Below are positions 42,927 to 51,562 of a stretch of 64,000 nt of DNA, in pieces. Positions within the stretch are counted from its first letter, which is position 1; each line of letters begins with the position of its first letter. Under the pieces are notes generated by a model. That model was not told the origin of the DNA. It ran no database searches and was given only the letters and a program-made list of their open reading frames with translations. The stretch is from Bryobacteraceae bacterium (GTDB taxonomy: Bacteria; Acidobacteriota; Terriglobia; Bryobacterales; Bryobacteraceae). A program made the translations under genes and the position numbers. The stretch covers positions 1 through 64,000 of the forward strand of contig JARKOC010000062.1 of the NCBI GenBank assembly GCA_029975915.1. The letters run 5' to 3'.

Positions 42927-44278
42927 TTCAAACTCAGGTCCCGGATTTCGGCCGGGGCACGGAACAGCCGCCATGGCGGCTGTCGCGGGAGCAGTACCAG
43001 GCGCGGCTGGATACCGTCCGCGAGCGGATGGAGCGGAAGGGGTGGACACACCTGGTTGTCTATGGGGATCGAGAGCACTTCGCCAATCTGCTCTGGCTGG
43101 CGGGATTCGACCCACGCTTTGAAGAGGCGCTGCTGATTGTCGGCATGAAGGGTGATCCGCTGATGCTGGCCGGCAACGAATGTGTCAACTATCTTCCGGC
43201 GACGCCGGCGCCGATGCGGGTGGAGCGTTTCCAGTGGCTTTCCCTGCCCTCCATGCCAAAGGACTCCTCGCGATCGCTGGCAGAGATCATTCGGGACGAG
43301 GGCATCGACGCGCATTCGCGCATCGGACTGGCGGGCTGGAAGGAGTATGACGATCTGCGGCGGATCGACGCGCCGGGCTACATAGTAGATGCATTGCGAT
43401 TCGCGGCCGGCTGGGAGAATGTCGAGAACGCGGCGGGTCTGTTCGTCGACCCGGTGGACGGGCTGCGGACTGTAGCCGCGGCGGAAGAGATCGTCTTTTT
43501 CGAATGGACCGGCACGCTGGCCAGCGATGGCATGAGGCGCGTACTCGATGCGATTGAGCCGGGCGCGATGGATTATGACCTGCTGAAGCGGGCTGAGTAC
43601 AATGGGGTCCCGCTCGGCTGCCACATGACGCTGAAGTGCGGCGGAAACCAGGTTTCGCTGGCAAGCGCGCGGGGCGAGAGGGTGGTGCGGGGCGGGCGGT
43701 TCTCGTGTGGAATCTGCTACTGGGGGGCGAATTGCTGCCGCGCCGGGTGGGTGGCGGCGGGCCGGGCGGATCTGGACGAGGCGGCCAGGGATTATGTGGA
43801 GGTCTTCGCGGGACCGTACATGGATGCGATGGCGGAATGGTTCGGAGCGCTCCGGGTCGGCGGACGGGGCGGCGATCTGCATGAGGCGATTCACCAGCGG
43901 ATTGGAGGGGAGAGGTTCAACGTCTTTCTGAATGCCGGCCATTTGATTGGGTTCGATGAGTGGATCAGTTCGCCGGTGTGGGCAGGGTCCGGGGTGGAGC
44001 TGAGATCGGGAATGGTAATGCAGTCGGACGTGATTCCGTCCAATCCGGTCTACTACTCGACGCGAATGGAGGACGGCTATGCGCTGGCGGACGCGGATTT
44101 GCGGCAGCGGATCAGGTCGATCTCAACAGAGTGCTTGGCGCGATGCGACGCGCGGCGGGAATGGATGAAGCGGGAGTTAGGCTTGCCGGTGTGCGAAGAT
44201 GTGCTGCCGCTGACAAATCTGCCGGCGGTGGTGGCGCCGTATTTGCTGGATACGTCGTTGATACTAAGGGCGGGCTGA
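42914..44278 (+). CDS. M24 (Xaa-Pro aminopeptidase-like) protein with degenerate metal site
   Basis: A 454-residue protein with a creatinase-type N-terminal domain (about 25-180, THLVVYGDREHFANLLWLAG) and a C-terminal pita-bread domain. Canonical M24 enzymes bind two metals through two Asp, one His and two Glu. Here the region of the two Asp reads GGRFSCGICYWGANCCRAGW, without Asp. The His survives (AGHLIGFDEW), one Glu position reads MVMQSDVIPS, and the last Glu remains (TRMEDGYALA). So it is likely a metal-free hydrolase like creatinase, or a pseudoenzyme. The start overlaps the lyase gene by 13 bp. Confidence 0.82.
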   Translation: MARLIQTQVPDFGRGTEQPPWRLSREQYQARLDTVRERMERKGWTHLVVYGDREHFANLLWLAGFDPRFEEALLIVGMKGDPLMLAGNECVNYLPATPAPMRVERFQWLSLPSMPKDSSRSLAEIIRDEGIDAHSRIGLAGWKEYDDLRRIDAPGYIVDALRFAAGWENVENAAGLFVDPVDGLRTVAAAEEIVFFEWTGTLASDGMRRVLDAIEPGAMDYDLLKRAEYNGVPLGCHMTLKCGGNQVSLASARGERVVRGGRFSCGICYWGANCCRAGWVAAGRADLDEAARDYVEVFAGPYMDAMAEWFGALRVGGRGGDLHEAIHQRIGGERFNVFLNAGHLIGFDEWISSPVWAGSGVELRSGMVMQSDVIPSNPVYYSTRMEDGYALADADLRQRIRSISTECLARCDARREWMKRELGLPVCEDVLPLTNLPAVVAPYLLDTSLILRAG

Positions 44279-44316
44279 AGCCCTTCGTGAGCTGAAGGAC
44301 GACTCACGGCGGCGGC

Positions 44317-44364
44317 GGGCGTCGAGACGAGTCTCGACGCGGCAGGCCAAGGGCCTGCGCCACG
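44317..44364. repeat. REP-like double-hairpin repeat, copy 2
   Basis: The first hairpin, GCGTCGAGAC and GTCTCGACGC (44319-44328 and 44331-44340), is identical to that at 3022-3043. The second has arms GCAGGCC and GGCCTGC (44342-44348 and 44352-44358), changed in both arms relative to copy 1. It lies just after the M24 gene. Confidence 0.75.
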
Positions 44365-44474
44365 AGAGTGCTGAGGGCGGGCTGAGAGGTGTGAGATAGT
44401 CAAGGCAGCGGTCGGACGGCCGCCGGCTGACCGGCCAGGCGGCCTGTCCTACTGAGTGAAAGGAAACGAGAACG

Positions 44475-44948
44475 ATGAAACGCAGGATTGTGTTGGCGGT
44501 GCTGGCGTTGGCGGTTGCGGCGCTGGGGGCCGGCAAGCCGAACTTCACAGGGACGTGGAAACTGGACGCGTCGAAAAGTGATTTCGGCCAGATGAACGCG
44601 CCCGAGAAGATGGAGCGTGTGATTGACCACAAAGATCCGGTGATCAAGGTCAAGACCACGCAGTCGACGCCCAATGGCGACCGCACCATGGAGACCGAGT
44701 ACACGCTCGACGGAAAGGAACAGAAGCAGGAGAACCCGCGGGGCGTAGTGCTATATACGCCGAAGTGGGAAGGCGCCGTGGTGGTGATCGATTCGAAGCG
44801 GAAGATGAATATCCAAGGGCAGGAGGTCGAAATCACGGGATTCGAGCGCTGGTCGATGTCCGAGGACGGAAAGACAATGACCGTAGACAGCAAGATGGTG
44901 GCGCCGATGGGCGAGATGACCATGAAGGCTGTCTTCGTCAAGCAGTAA
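44475..44948 (+). CDS. Small secreted lipocalin-like hypothetical protein
   Basis: A 157-residue exported protein: signal peptide KRRIVLAVLALAVAALGAG, then FTGTWKLDASKSDFG, a start shared by a group of acidobacterial secreted proteins. The rest is all beta-like, with alternating polar and non-polar residues, as in a small beta-barrel (EYTLDGKEQ, GAVVVIDSKRKMNI, GKTMTVDSKMV). AAAGGA precedes the ATG. No catalytic residues are evident. Confidence 0.75.
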   Translation: MKRRIVLAVLALAVAALGAGKPNFTGTWKLDASKSDFGQMNAPEKMERVIDHKDPVIKVKTTQSTPNGDRTMETEYTLDGKEQKQENPRGVVLYTPKWEGAVVVIDSKRKMNIQGQEVEITGFERWSMSEDGKTMTVDSKMVAPMGEMTMKAVFVKQ

Positions 44949-45006
44949 CCCAGGCACGCAATTGTTTGATTCCCAGGGCCGTTTGGGCGAATCTGAAAAG
45001 ACTCGG

Positions 45007-45771
45007 ATGAACCCAACGGCCCGTATTGTTTCGCAGGCGGCTCAGAAGTTTGAGCGGCCCGTTCATCATTTCCGCTATTTTGACCTGGCAGTGATGGTCT
45101 TCGTGGTCGTACTGCTGATCAGCAACCTGGTAGGGCAGAAGATCTGCGCTGTCGGGCCTTTCAGAATCAGCGGGGCGCAACTGCTGTTCCCGATCACATA
45201 CATTTTTGGGGACATCTTCACGGAAGTGTACGGGTATGCCGGATCGCGAAGAGCGATCTGGATGGGGTTTTTCGCCTCGGCGTTGATGGCAGCCTTCGGC
45301 ATAGTGGTGGTGGCTCTTCCGCCGGCGCCGGAATGGCCCAACCAGGCGGCGTTTGAAACCGTATTCAGTTTCATCCCCCGGATGGTGGCGGCCAGTTTGG
45401 TGGCCTATTGGGCGGGCGAGTTCGCCAATTCCTATGTCATGGCGAAGATGAAGGTCTGGAGCGGAGGCAAGCACCTTTGGATGAGGACGATCGGTTCGAC
45501 AGCTGTGGGCCAGTTGGTGGATTCGGCGGTGATCATGACGCTGGCTTTCGCTGGACGGGCGAGCGCGGGGACGATCCTGAACCTGATTGTCTCCGGCTAC
45601 CTGGGCAAGGTGCTGTATGAGGCGGCGATGACGCCTGTAACCTACGGAGTGGTAAACGCGCTCAAACGGGCCGAAGCGGTTGATGTGTATGATGTCGCGA
45701 CGAACTTCAGTCCTTTCGCGTCGGGTATCGAGGGCGAGGAGTTCCGGCCGGTGACACCAGCCGAAGGCTGA
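45007..45771 (+). CDS. yhhQ: Queuosine-precursor transporter, YhhQ/VUT family
   Basis: A 254-residue membrane protein with about six helices of the YhhQ (DUF165) family, which takes up queuosine precursors such as preQ0 or preQ1. Marks are VFVVVLLISNLVGQKI, LLFPITYIFGDIFTEVYGY and GQLVDSAVIMTLAF. ATG 45007 fits the family length; a TTG at 44962 would add 15 residues. Together with queF at 15 kb it points to queuosine modification with salvage of the base. Confidence 0.88.
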   Translation: MNPTARIVSQAAQKFERPVHHFRYFDLAVMVFVVVLLISNLVGQKICAVGPFRISGAQLLFPITYIFGDIFTEVYGYAGSRRAIWMGFFASALMAAFGIVVVALPPAPEWPNQAAFETVFSFIPRMVAASLVAYWAGEFANSYVMAKMKVWSGGKHLWMRTIGSTAVGQLVDSAVIMTLAFAGRASAGTILNLIVSGYLGKVLYEAAMTPVTYGVVNALKRAEAVDVYDVATNFSPFASGIEGEEFRPVTPAEG

Positions 45772-45821
45772 AACCGGAGGCTGGCTGGCAGCGTCAAACG
45801 GCAGGATGGAAAGACCGCCGG

Positions 45822-45864
45822 CCGAAGGTGTACATGCGGCTTCCCTTGCGGGATTGACCTTCGG
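45822..45864. other. Inverted repeat after the yhhQ gene
   Basis: CCGAAGGT (45822-45829) and ACCTTCGG (45857-45864) are perfect arms around a 27-base loop, 50 bp after yhhQ and 70 bp before the GWxTD gene. It may end the yhhQ transcript; there is no U tract. Confidence 0.35.
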
Positions 45865-45933
45865 AATGACCGGCCCTAGAATTGAGCTAGACTGGAGAGG
45901 AGCGCCGCATCCGGCGGCGCGCGACGCAAGCCT

Positions 45934-47598
45934 ATGAAGAGCAAAGACTTTCTCTCCGTATTCCTGGCTGTTGCCGTAGCACTAGCCGGATTTTTGCCGG
46001 CGGCGGCGCAGAAAAAAGGCGATCCACCTCGCGAAACCGTAGCCAAGCCATTGAGCGCTAAGGAGTTGCGGAAGCAACAGGAGCGCTTACGGAAAGAGCT
46101 CGAGCGGCCCTACAAGTCGTGGCTTGAGACCGATGTTCTTTACATCATTACGGATGAAGAGCGCAAGGCGTTCAAGAACTTCACGACGGCTGAGGAGATG
46201 GAGCAGTTCATCGAGCAGTTCTGGATGCGCCGCGACCCGACGCCGGACTCGATGGAGAACGAGTACAAGGAAGAGCACTACCGGCGCATGGCTTACGCCA
46301 ACGAGCGGTTCGCCTCCGGCATCCCAGGCTGGAAGACGGACCGTGGCAGGATCTACATCACGTTCGGTCCGCCGGATGAGATTGAATCGCGTCCTTCAGG
46401 CGGAACCTACGAGCGGCCCTATGAGGAGGGCGGCGGAACGACGTCGACTTTCCCGTTCGAGAAGTGGCGGTACCGCTGGATCGAGGGGATTGGCACGGAT
46501 GTCATCATCGAGTTCGTCGACCCAACCATGACCGGCGAGTATAGGATGACCATGGACCCGTCGGAAAAGGACGCATTGCTACACGTTCCGGGCGCCGGCC
46601 TGACGCTCATGGAACAGATGGGCATGGCCGACAAGGCGGACCGCTTCAGCCGGACCGATGGAACGCGGCTGGGCACGGGCACGCAGCCGCTGCCGGCGAG
46701 GATGCAACAGTTCGAGCGGTTGCAGCAATTCGCCATGCTCCAGAAACCTCCGTCGGTGAAGTTCAAGGATCTGGAAGCACAGGTTACTTCGCGGATCATC
46801 TATAACGTGCTACCGATGCAATCGCGTGTGGATTTCTTCCCCGCGACGCCATCGACCGTGATGAGCAACATCACTCTTCAGTTCAACCGCAAGGATTTGC
46901 AGTTCAAGACCGAAGGCGACGTTTCCAAGGCGATCGTCAACATCTACGCGCGCATCTCGACGATGTCCCGCAGGCCGGCCAACATCTTCGAGGACGTGGT
47001 TACGGTGGACGTGCCGACGTCGATGCTACAGGAAGCCAGCGAAGGCGTGTCGATCTACCAGAAGTCTGTTCCACTGGCGCCTGGCATGTACCGGCTCAAT
47101 ATTGTGGCCAAGGATGTCGTCGGCGGCAACATGGTGAACTACGAACAGGCGTTGAACGTTCCCAGGATGGAGGACGACCAGTTGTTCGCGAGTTCGCTCA
47201 TCCTGGCCGACGTCCTTGAAAAAGTGCCGACAAAGTCGATCGGTTCGGGACAGTTCGTCATTGGAACGTCGAAGGTGCGTCCGAGGATGAACGTCAGTTT
47301 CAAACGCTCGGAGAAGATGGGAATCTTCCTGAAGTTGTACAACTTCCAACCCGAGGAGAAGACGAACAAACCTCGCGGGCAGGTGGAGTATGAAATTGTG
47401 AAGGCGGCCGACAGTTCCAAGGTGCTGGAGTTCACCGAGGAGGTTTCGGCGCTTGAAGGGTCCGCGGCTCAGATGACGATTGAGAAGTTGCTGCCACTGA
47501 GTTCGTTGGAGCCGGGCAAGTATATTCTCAAGCTCAAGGTGACTGATAGTCTTAAGAATTCGAGCTTGACGCAACAGGCGGAGTTTTCTATAACTTAA
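45934..47598 (+). CDS. GWxTD domain protein, exported
   Basis: A 554-residue protein with signal peptide KSKDFLSVFLAVAVALAGFLPAAAQ. A charged coil region (AKELRKQQERLRKELERPY) leads into the GWxTD domain. The core motif occurs as GIPGWKTDRGRIYITFGPPD (residues about 129-148). The C-terminal half is beta-rich and resembles immunoglobulin-like repeats (about 310-550). GWxTD proteins are frequent in Acidobacteriota and have no settled function. The next gene, 41 bp downstream, is a carboxypeptidase-regulatory/barrel protein and likely a partner. Confidence 0.85.
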   Translation: MKSKDFLSVFLAVAVALAGFLPAAAQKKGDPPRETVAKPLSAKELRKQQERLRKELERPYKSWLETDVLYIITDEERKAFKNFTTAEEMEQFIEQFWMRRDPTPDSMENEYKEEHYRRMAYANERFASGIPGWKTDRGRIYITFGPPDEIESRPSGGTYERPYEEGGGTTSTFPFEKWRYRWIEGIGTDVIIEFVDPTMTGEYRMTMDPSEKDALLHVPGAGLTLMEQMGMADKADRFSRTDGTRLGTGTQPLPARMQQFERLQQFAMLQKPPSVKFKDLEAQVTSRIIYNVLPMQSRVDFFPATPSTVMSNITLQFNRKDLQFKTEGDVSKAIVNIYARISTMSRRPANIFEDVVTVDVPTSMLQEASEGVSIYQKSVPLAPGMYRLNIVAKDVVGGNMVNYEQALNVPRMEDDQLFASSLILADVLEKVPTKSIGSGQFVIGTSKVRPRMNVSFKRSEKMGIFLKLYNFQPEEKTNKPRGQVEYEIVKAADSSKVLEFTEEVSALEGSAAQMTIEKLLPLSSLEPGKYILKLKVTDSLKNSSLTQQAEFSIT

Positions 47599-47639
47599 GA
47601 GGTTCCGCCAGAGCGGCGAGGAGGTTCGCGGCGAAGACG

Positions 47640-49427
47640 ATGCACTTCAGGGCCGGCATGGCGCTGATTGCGATTCTGGCCGGAGCGCCGGCCAGCGCGT
47701 GGGGTGTCGAGTACCGGTTACTCGGCGCAATCAGGGGAGAAGTGCGTAATCCGGCGGGCACTACGCAGATGGGCGCGGTGGTTTCGCTCTACAACCGCTA
47801 CGAGCGGCTGATCGAGAAGACTCTGACAGACGCCGCGGGGCGGTTTGAATTCCGGGCCCTTGCGCCAGACAACTATGCGGTTCGCGTCAATCTGAGCACG
47901 TATGTTCCGGCAAGCCGAACGAACATAGCGGTTCGTGCCGGAATGGAGAGCTTCCTCAGCATTGAACTGGCAACCATCTTCAGTTCAATTGAGCTGGTCT
48001 ACACGTCGCCGGCGCCCGGCTCGCCGCTGCTCAGCGACGATTGGAAGTGGGTCCTGCGTTCGTCAAACGTGACGCGGCCGGTTTTGCGCGCCCTGCCGGG
48101 CCTGGATGTCCATTTCCCCGGCATTCCGCAGCGCGCGAAGCGATCGAACTTTGAGCTGACCCGCGGGCTGATGCGGGTTTCGGCGGGGAGCGACGGATCG
48201 AGTTCGGTACTCGGCCACGAGCCGGACCTTGGCACGGCATTCGCGCTGGCGACGTCGGTGTTCGGCAGCAGTGAATTGAAGGTGCTGGGCAATCTCGGGT
48301 ATGCGTCGTCGATGGGCGTGCCTGTAACAGCGTTCAGGACGAGCTATTCAGGCTTGTCAAGCCCCGAAGTCGAGCTTACCGTGCGGCAGGTGATGATGCG
48401 GCATGCCGCTGGGCAGCGCCTGATGGGCGCGGCGGGAATTGGGGCCGAGTCGCCGACGCTGAGGACACTGTCGGCAAAGGTGATGGATCAGCAGCAGATC
48501 ACGGAAGAGGTTTCACTCGAGTACGGAGCGCTCGTCGAGGCTGTAGCGTTTCTCGACAACATAACCGTTTTCAGTCCGTTTGCGAGACTGACGACAGATC
48601 TGGGTGGGAAAGGCGTCGTGGAACTGGCGTATTCAAGCGGTGCGCCAGCGTTAGATCTGCTGGTGCCGGCTTCCATGGAGGGGTCGTTGCAGGGTGACAT
48701 GGTGGGCTTGTCGATGTTCCCAAGGGTGAGCCTGAGGGGTGGACACGCACGTGTGCAGCGGACAGAGTCTTATGAGGCAGGCTACCGCAGACTGATGGGG
48801 AATTGGACGCTGGCGACGGCGCTGTATGCCGAGAACGTTCGTGATGCGGCGTTCACGGTCGCCGCGCCGGCGGGTCTATACAGTTCGATGGACCTGTTGC
48901 CTGATATTGCGTCGAACAGCTCGATTTTCAACATGGGGGCCTACCGGTCAGACGGCGTGATGAGCTCGGTGATGCGGACGATAGGCCAAGATTGGTCGGC
49001 GGGCGTCATGGTGGGATGGAGCGGGATGCTTGCGCCGAACGGATTTTCGCCGGTGAGCGCGGATCCGGAATCAATGCGAACGCGGCTGCATGTGGAACGC
49101 AGGGGATGGGCGGCGGCCCGTTTGAATGGACTTTTCAGGCATAGCGGAACCCGGCTGGCGGCCACCTATGTGTGGACGCCTGAGGGGGTGGTTCCCGCAA
49201 CTCACGCTTGGTTGACGCAGCGGATGGGGCCGCAGGCCGGGCTGAACCTGCAACTTCGCCAACCGTTGCCGGGATCGGGATTCATCTCGGGGCGATTCGA
49301 GATGACGGCCGAAGTGCGCAACCTACTGGCGGCCGGATATACACCGATCGCCGGACCGGATGGCAGAACGATCTTCCTGGTTCAATTCCCCAGGTCGCTC
49401 CGGGGCGGATTCAACTTCATTTTCTAG
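47640..49427 (+). CDS. Carboxypeptidase-regulatory-like domain plus outer-membrane barrel-like protein
   Basis: A 595-residue exported protein. After a signal peptide ending near APASAWG comes a carboxypeptidase-regulatory-like beta-sandwich (about 30-110, IRGEVRNPAGTTQMGAVV, ETLTDAAGRFEFRALAPDNY-type pattern). The rest has amphipathic strands and ends in SLRGGFNFIF, with a terminal Phe as in outer-membrane beta-barrels. It lacks the plug domain of a true TonB receptor. It probably acts with the GWxTD protein upstream. The length is short for Acidobacteriota TonB-dependent family members. Confidence 0.75.
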   Translation: MHFRAGMALIAILAGAPASAWGVEYRLLGAIRGEVRNPAGTTQMGAVVSLYNRYERLIEKTLTDAAGRFEFRALAPDNYAVRVNLSTYVPASRTNIAVRAGMESFLSIELATIFSSIELVYTSPAPGSPLLSDDWKWVLRSSNVTRPVLRALPGLDVHFPGIPQRAKRSNFELTRGLMRVSAGSDGSSSVLGHEPDLGTAFALATSVFGSSELKVLGNLGYASSMGVPVTAFRTSYSGLSSPEVELTVRQVMMRHAAGQRLMGAAGIGAESPTLRTLSAKVMDQQQITEEVSLEYGALVEAVAFLDNITVFSPFARLTTDLGGKGVVELAYSSGAPALDLLVPASMEGSLQGDMVGLSMFPRVSLRGGHARVQRTESYEAGYRRLMGNWTLATALYAENVRDAAFTVAAPAGLYSSMDLLPDIASNSSIFNMGAYRSDGVMSSVMRTIGQDWSAGVMVGWSGMLAPNGFSPVSADPESMRTRLHVERRGWAAARLNGLFRHSGTRLAATYVWTPEGVVPATHAWLTQRMGPQAGLNLQLRQPLPGSGFISGRFEMTAEVRNLLAAGYTPIAGPDGRTIFLVQFPRSLRGGFNFIF

Positions 49428-49435
49428 ATCAAGAC

Positions 49436-49510
49436 GGCCAGCTTTCAGATGTCAGCGTTCGACTCGGAGCTTCGGGCTGCCGGCGGCGCGCTGAGAACTG
49501 AGAGCTGGCC
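49436..49510. terminator. Long inverted repeat between convergent genes, putative two-way terminator
   Basis: GGCCAGCTTTCAG (49436-49448) pairs with CTGAGAGCTGGCC (49498-49510), 12 Watson-Crick pairs and one G-U. The 49-base loop contains a small AGC-TTCGG-GCT hairpin. It lies between the barrel gene (+) and the ybaK-like gene (-), 9 bp from each stop. Confidence 0.4.
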
Positions 49511-49518
49511 GCAGATGG

Positions 49519-49998
49519 CTAGCGTCCAACCTGGGCGAATGCCAGAACGGACGGTTTGACAAGCTGTTCCCAATCTTCCGTGGTCATGCGGACAACGTCG
49601 CGGTGTGTGCCGGCGTTGAAGCAGATCTGTTCCTCGGCGAGAACCAGGCCATCGGCCCAAACCGGCATGTCGAAAAGTGTGCCGTTGCCGAACGGGGGCA
49701 TCGCGCCAAGTTCACATTCGGGGAAGAGTTCCTGAAGTTCGGTTTCTGTGGCGAGACGCAGTTGGCGGCTTCCGAAGGCGAGACGCAGTTCTTCAAGATC
49801 TACATGACGGTCGGCTGGAAGGACAGCCATGGCGTAGCCGTCGGAATAATGAACGACCACGGTTTTGGCGAAGCAGCGTGGAGGCACATGTTCAGCCGAT
49901 GCGGTTTCACGTGCGGTGTAGGTGAGCGGGTGGAGATCGTGGGTGTAGCTGATCTCCCTCATTTCGAGCAAGGCAATGAGACGGTCGAGAGTGGTCAT
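49519..49998 (-). CDS. YbaK/EbsC-type aminoacyl-tRNA deacylase-like protein
   Basis: A 159-residue YbaK/ProX-like protein; the family hydrolyses mischarged tRNA, often Cys-tRNA(Pro) or Ala-tRNA(Pro). The features are YTHDLHPLTYTARETASAEHVP, CFAKTVVVHYSDGYAMAVLPADR, ELFPECELGAMPPFGNG, and GTHRDVVRMTTEDWEQL. ATG 49998 has a GGAG ribosome binding site. A 46-codon ORF ends in an ATGA overlap with this start. Likely co-transcribed with the small genes upstream. Confidence 0.85.
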   Translation of the reverse strand: MTTLDRLIALLEMREISYTHDLHPLTYTARETASAEHVPPRCFAKTVVVHYSDGYAMAVLPADRHVDLEELRLAFGSRQLRLATETELQELFPECELGAMPPFGNGTLFDMPVWADGLVLAEEQICFNAGTHRDVVRMTTEDWEQLVKPSVLAFAQVGR

Positions 49999-50135
49999 GG
50001 TTTGCTCCGTTTCATGATCTGTTTTGGGCGAGCCTGGCGGGACCGGGTTTTGCCGGGATGCGGACCAACAGCCGGGGTGTGCGGCCGGCCGGCATTCCAC
50101 GGACGGATAACCAACGGGTTTTGTTTACGATCCAT
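49995..50135 (-). CDS. Possible small basic protein, 46 residues
   Basis: An open frame from ATG 50135 to TGA 49995. It overlaps the 3' end of the 71-residue gene (by 11 bp) and the start of the ybaK-like gene as ATGA, so coupling at both ends is possible. The product is strongly basic (MDRKQNPLVIRPWNAGRP at the start, KQIMKRSKP at the end), Pro/Arg-rich, without signal or membrane segment. It may be a real small protein or just a leader for ybaK translation. No homologue is known to me. Confidence 0.35.
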   Translation of the reverse strand: MDRKQNPLVIRPWNAGRPHTPAVGPHPGKTRSRQARPKQIMKRSKP

Positions 50136-50340
50136 GGCTAGATGACTCCTCTTTGACGGGGATCCGGTCGAGAAGACTCTCGGTCATCTGAAGCTGATCC
50201 TGGAGAGTATGCCGGAAGCTTCGGGTGACGCTGTGGTGGATTTCGCTGATCAGCCGGTCCTGCTCGGACCTGAGCAAGCGGGCGATGTAGTCCCACTCGA
50301 GTTCGTTCAGAACGGGCTGCGCGGTGGATGTCGCTGCCAT
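50125..50340 (-). CDS. Small hypothetical protein, 71 residues
   Basis: A helical, charged, soluble 71-residue protein: LNELEWDYIARLLRSEQDRL, then SVTRSFRHTLQDQLQMTESL. A near-perfect AAAGGAGG ribosome binding site lies six bases before the ATG, which supports expression. No known motif. First of a short run with the 46-residue ORF and ybaK. Confidence 0.7.
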   Translation of the reverse strand: MAATSTAQPVLNELEWDYIARLLRSEQDRLISEIHHSVTRSFRHTLQDQLQMTESLLDRIPVKEESSSHGS

Positions 50341-50494
50341 GAAGGCCTCCTTTCCCCCTATTGGGTTGCCTGGAGTCCCACGGACTGCCGCTGAGCGATC
50401 CGTGGGGGCCGATCAAATCGTTCCGCCCTCAGGGTACTCCCACTTCGCCAGGAGTGGAAGGGGAATCGTTGGGAATCTGGTAAACCTAGAATTG

Positions 50495-51556
50495 ATGCGC
50501 AAACACTTGGCAATCCTCCTTTTCTGCATTCCACTGGCTGCTTGGGGCCAGTTGAGTCAGGCTCAGGAATCCGCGATTGAACAAGCAGCCGTGGCCGGCA
50601 TTACGTCGAGCAGGATTCCGGCACTGTCGGTGGCGGTGGTTTCCGGCGATGGCCCCGTCTGGGCTAAGGCGTGGGGTTTTTCCGACATGGAGAACCACGT
50701 GCCCGCGACACCAAGAACAGTGTTCCGGCTGGCCTCGATCTCGAAGACGTTCACGGCCGTCGCGGCCATGTCGCTGGTGGAGAGGGGACAGTTGGATCTC
50801 GACGCCGAGGTGCAGCAATACGTCTCCTTCCCACGCAAGAAGTGGCCCATTACCACCAGGCAGTTGTTGTCCCATCAATCAGGGATCAGGCACTACAAGG
50901 GGGCGGACTTCAACAGCACGCAACACTATGGCGGCGTGATGGAGGCGCTGGCTATATTCGCGTCCGACCCGCTGGAGCACCAACCGGGGACGAAATATCT
51001 CTATTCGAGCTACGGCTTTAACCTGGCGGGGGCGGTTGTAGAACGGGTGGCGAGAAAGAGCTTCGTTGAGTATGTCCGTGAGGCGGTGCTCGTGCCGTCG
51101 GGCATCGAAACCATGAGGCCGGACGACGTGTACGCGGTCATCCCGTTCCGCGCGCGTGGGTATGCATTGCTCAAAGACGGCACGTTGCAGAATTGCGCTT
51201 TAGCCGATTTGAGCAACAAGTTGCCCGGCGGGGGCTATTTGGCGACGGCGAGCGACCTGGTATTATTCGCACGAGCGGTGAACGACGGGAAACTGGTGAG
51301 CGCAAAGAGTTTGGAAGCGATGTGGACGCCACAGCGTTTGTCCAACGGCGAGGCGACCGGCTATGGGCTCGGATGGAACATCGCCGAGGTGGACGGCGTC
51401 AAAGTGGTGCAGCATAGCGGCGGTCAGCAGGGCGCAAACACGCACTTGCTGCTTGTTCCCAGCCGGCGGCTGGCCATTGCTGTGATGGCGAACCTGGAGG
51501 GCGCCGGCGCGCCGGCGATCGCCACAGCCATGCTGCGCGCCCTCTTGAAGGACTAA
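50495..51556 (+). CDS. Secreted beta-lactamase-fold serine hydrolase (class C-like)
   Basis: A 353-residue exported penicillin-binding-protein-like hydrolase. Signal MRKHLAILLFCIPLAAWGQ, catalytic SxxK as LASISKTF (Ser81, Lys84), YSSYGFNLAG as the second (Tyr) motif, and HSGGQQG as the third motif near the C-terminus. LSHQSGIRHY is also conserved. It belongs to the broad family of esterases, D-aminopeptidases and carboxypeptidases; substrate unknown. The next gene starts 7 bp later. Confidence 0.88.
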   Translation: MRKHLAILLFCIPLAAWGQLSQAQESAIEQAAVAGITSSRIPALSVAVVSGDGPVWAKAWGFSDMENHVPATPRTVFRLASISKTFTAVAAMSLVERGQLDLDAEVQQYVSFPRKKWPITTRQLLSHQSGIRHYKGADFNSTQHYGGVMEALAIFASDPLEHQPGTKYLYSSYGFNLAGAVVERVARKSFVEYVREAVLVPSGIETMRPDDVYAVIPFRARGYALLKDGTLQNCALADLSNKLPGGGYLATASDLVLFARAVNDGKLVSAKSLEAMWTPQRLSNGEATGYGLGWNIAEVDGVKVVQHSGGQQGANTHLLLVPSRRLAIAVMANLEGAGAPAIATAMLRALLKD

Positions 51557-51562
51557 TGGCCT

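Noticed and set aside
45902..45920. GCGCCG-CATC-CGGCGGCGC hairpin at the GWxTD gene start
   Set aside because: The pairing is short and imperfect and could arise by chance in GC-rich DNA; no functional support.
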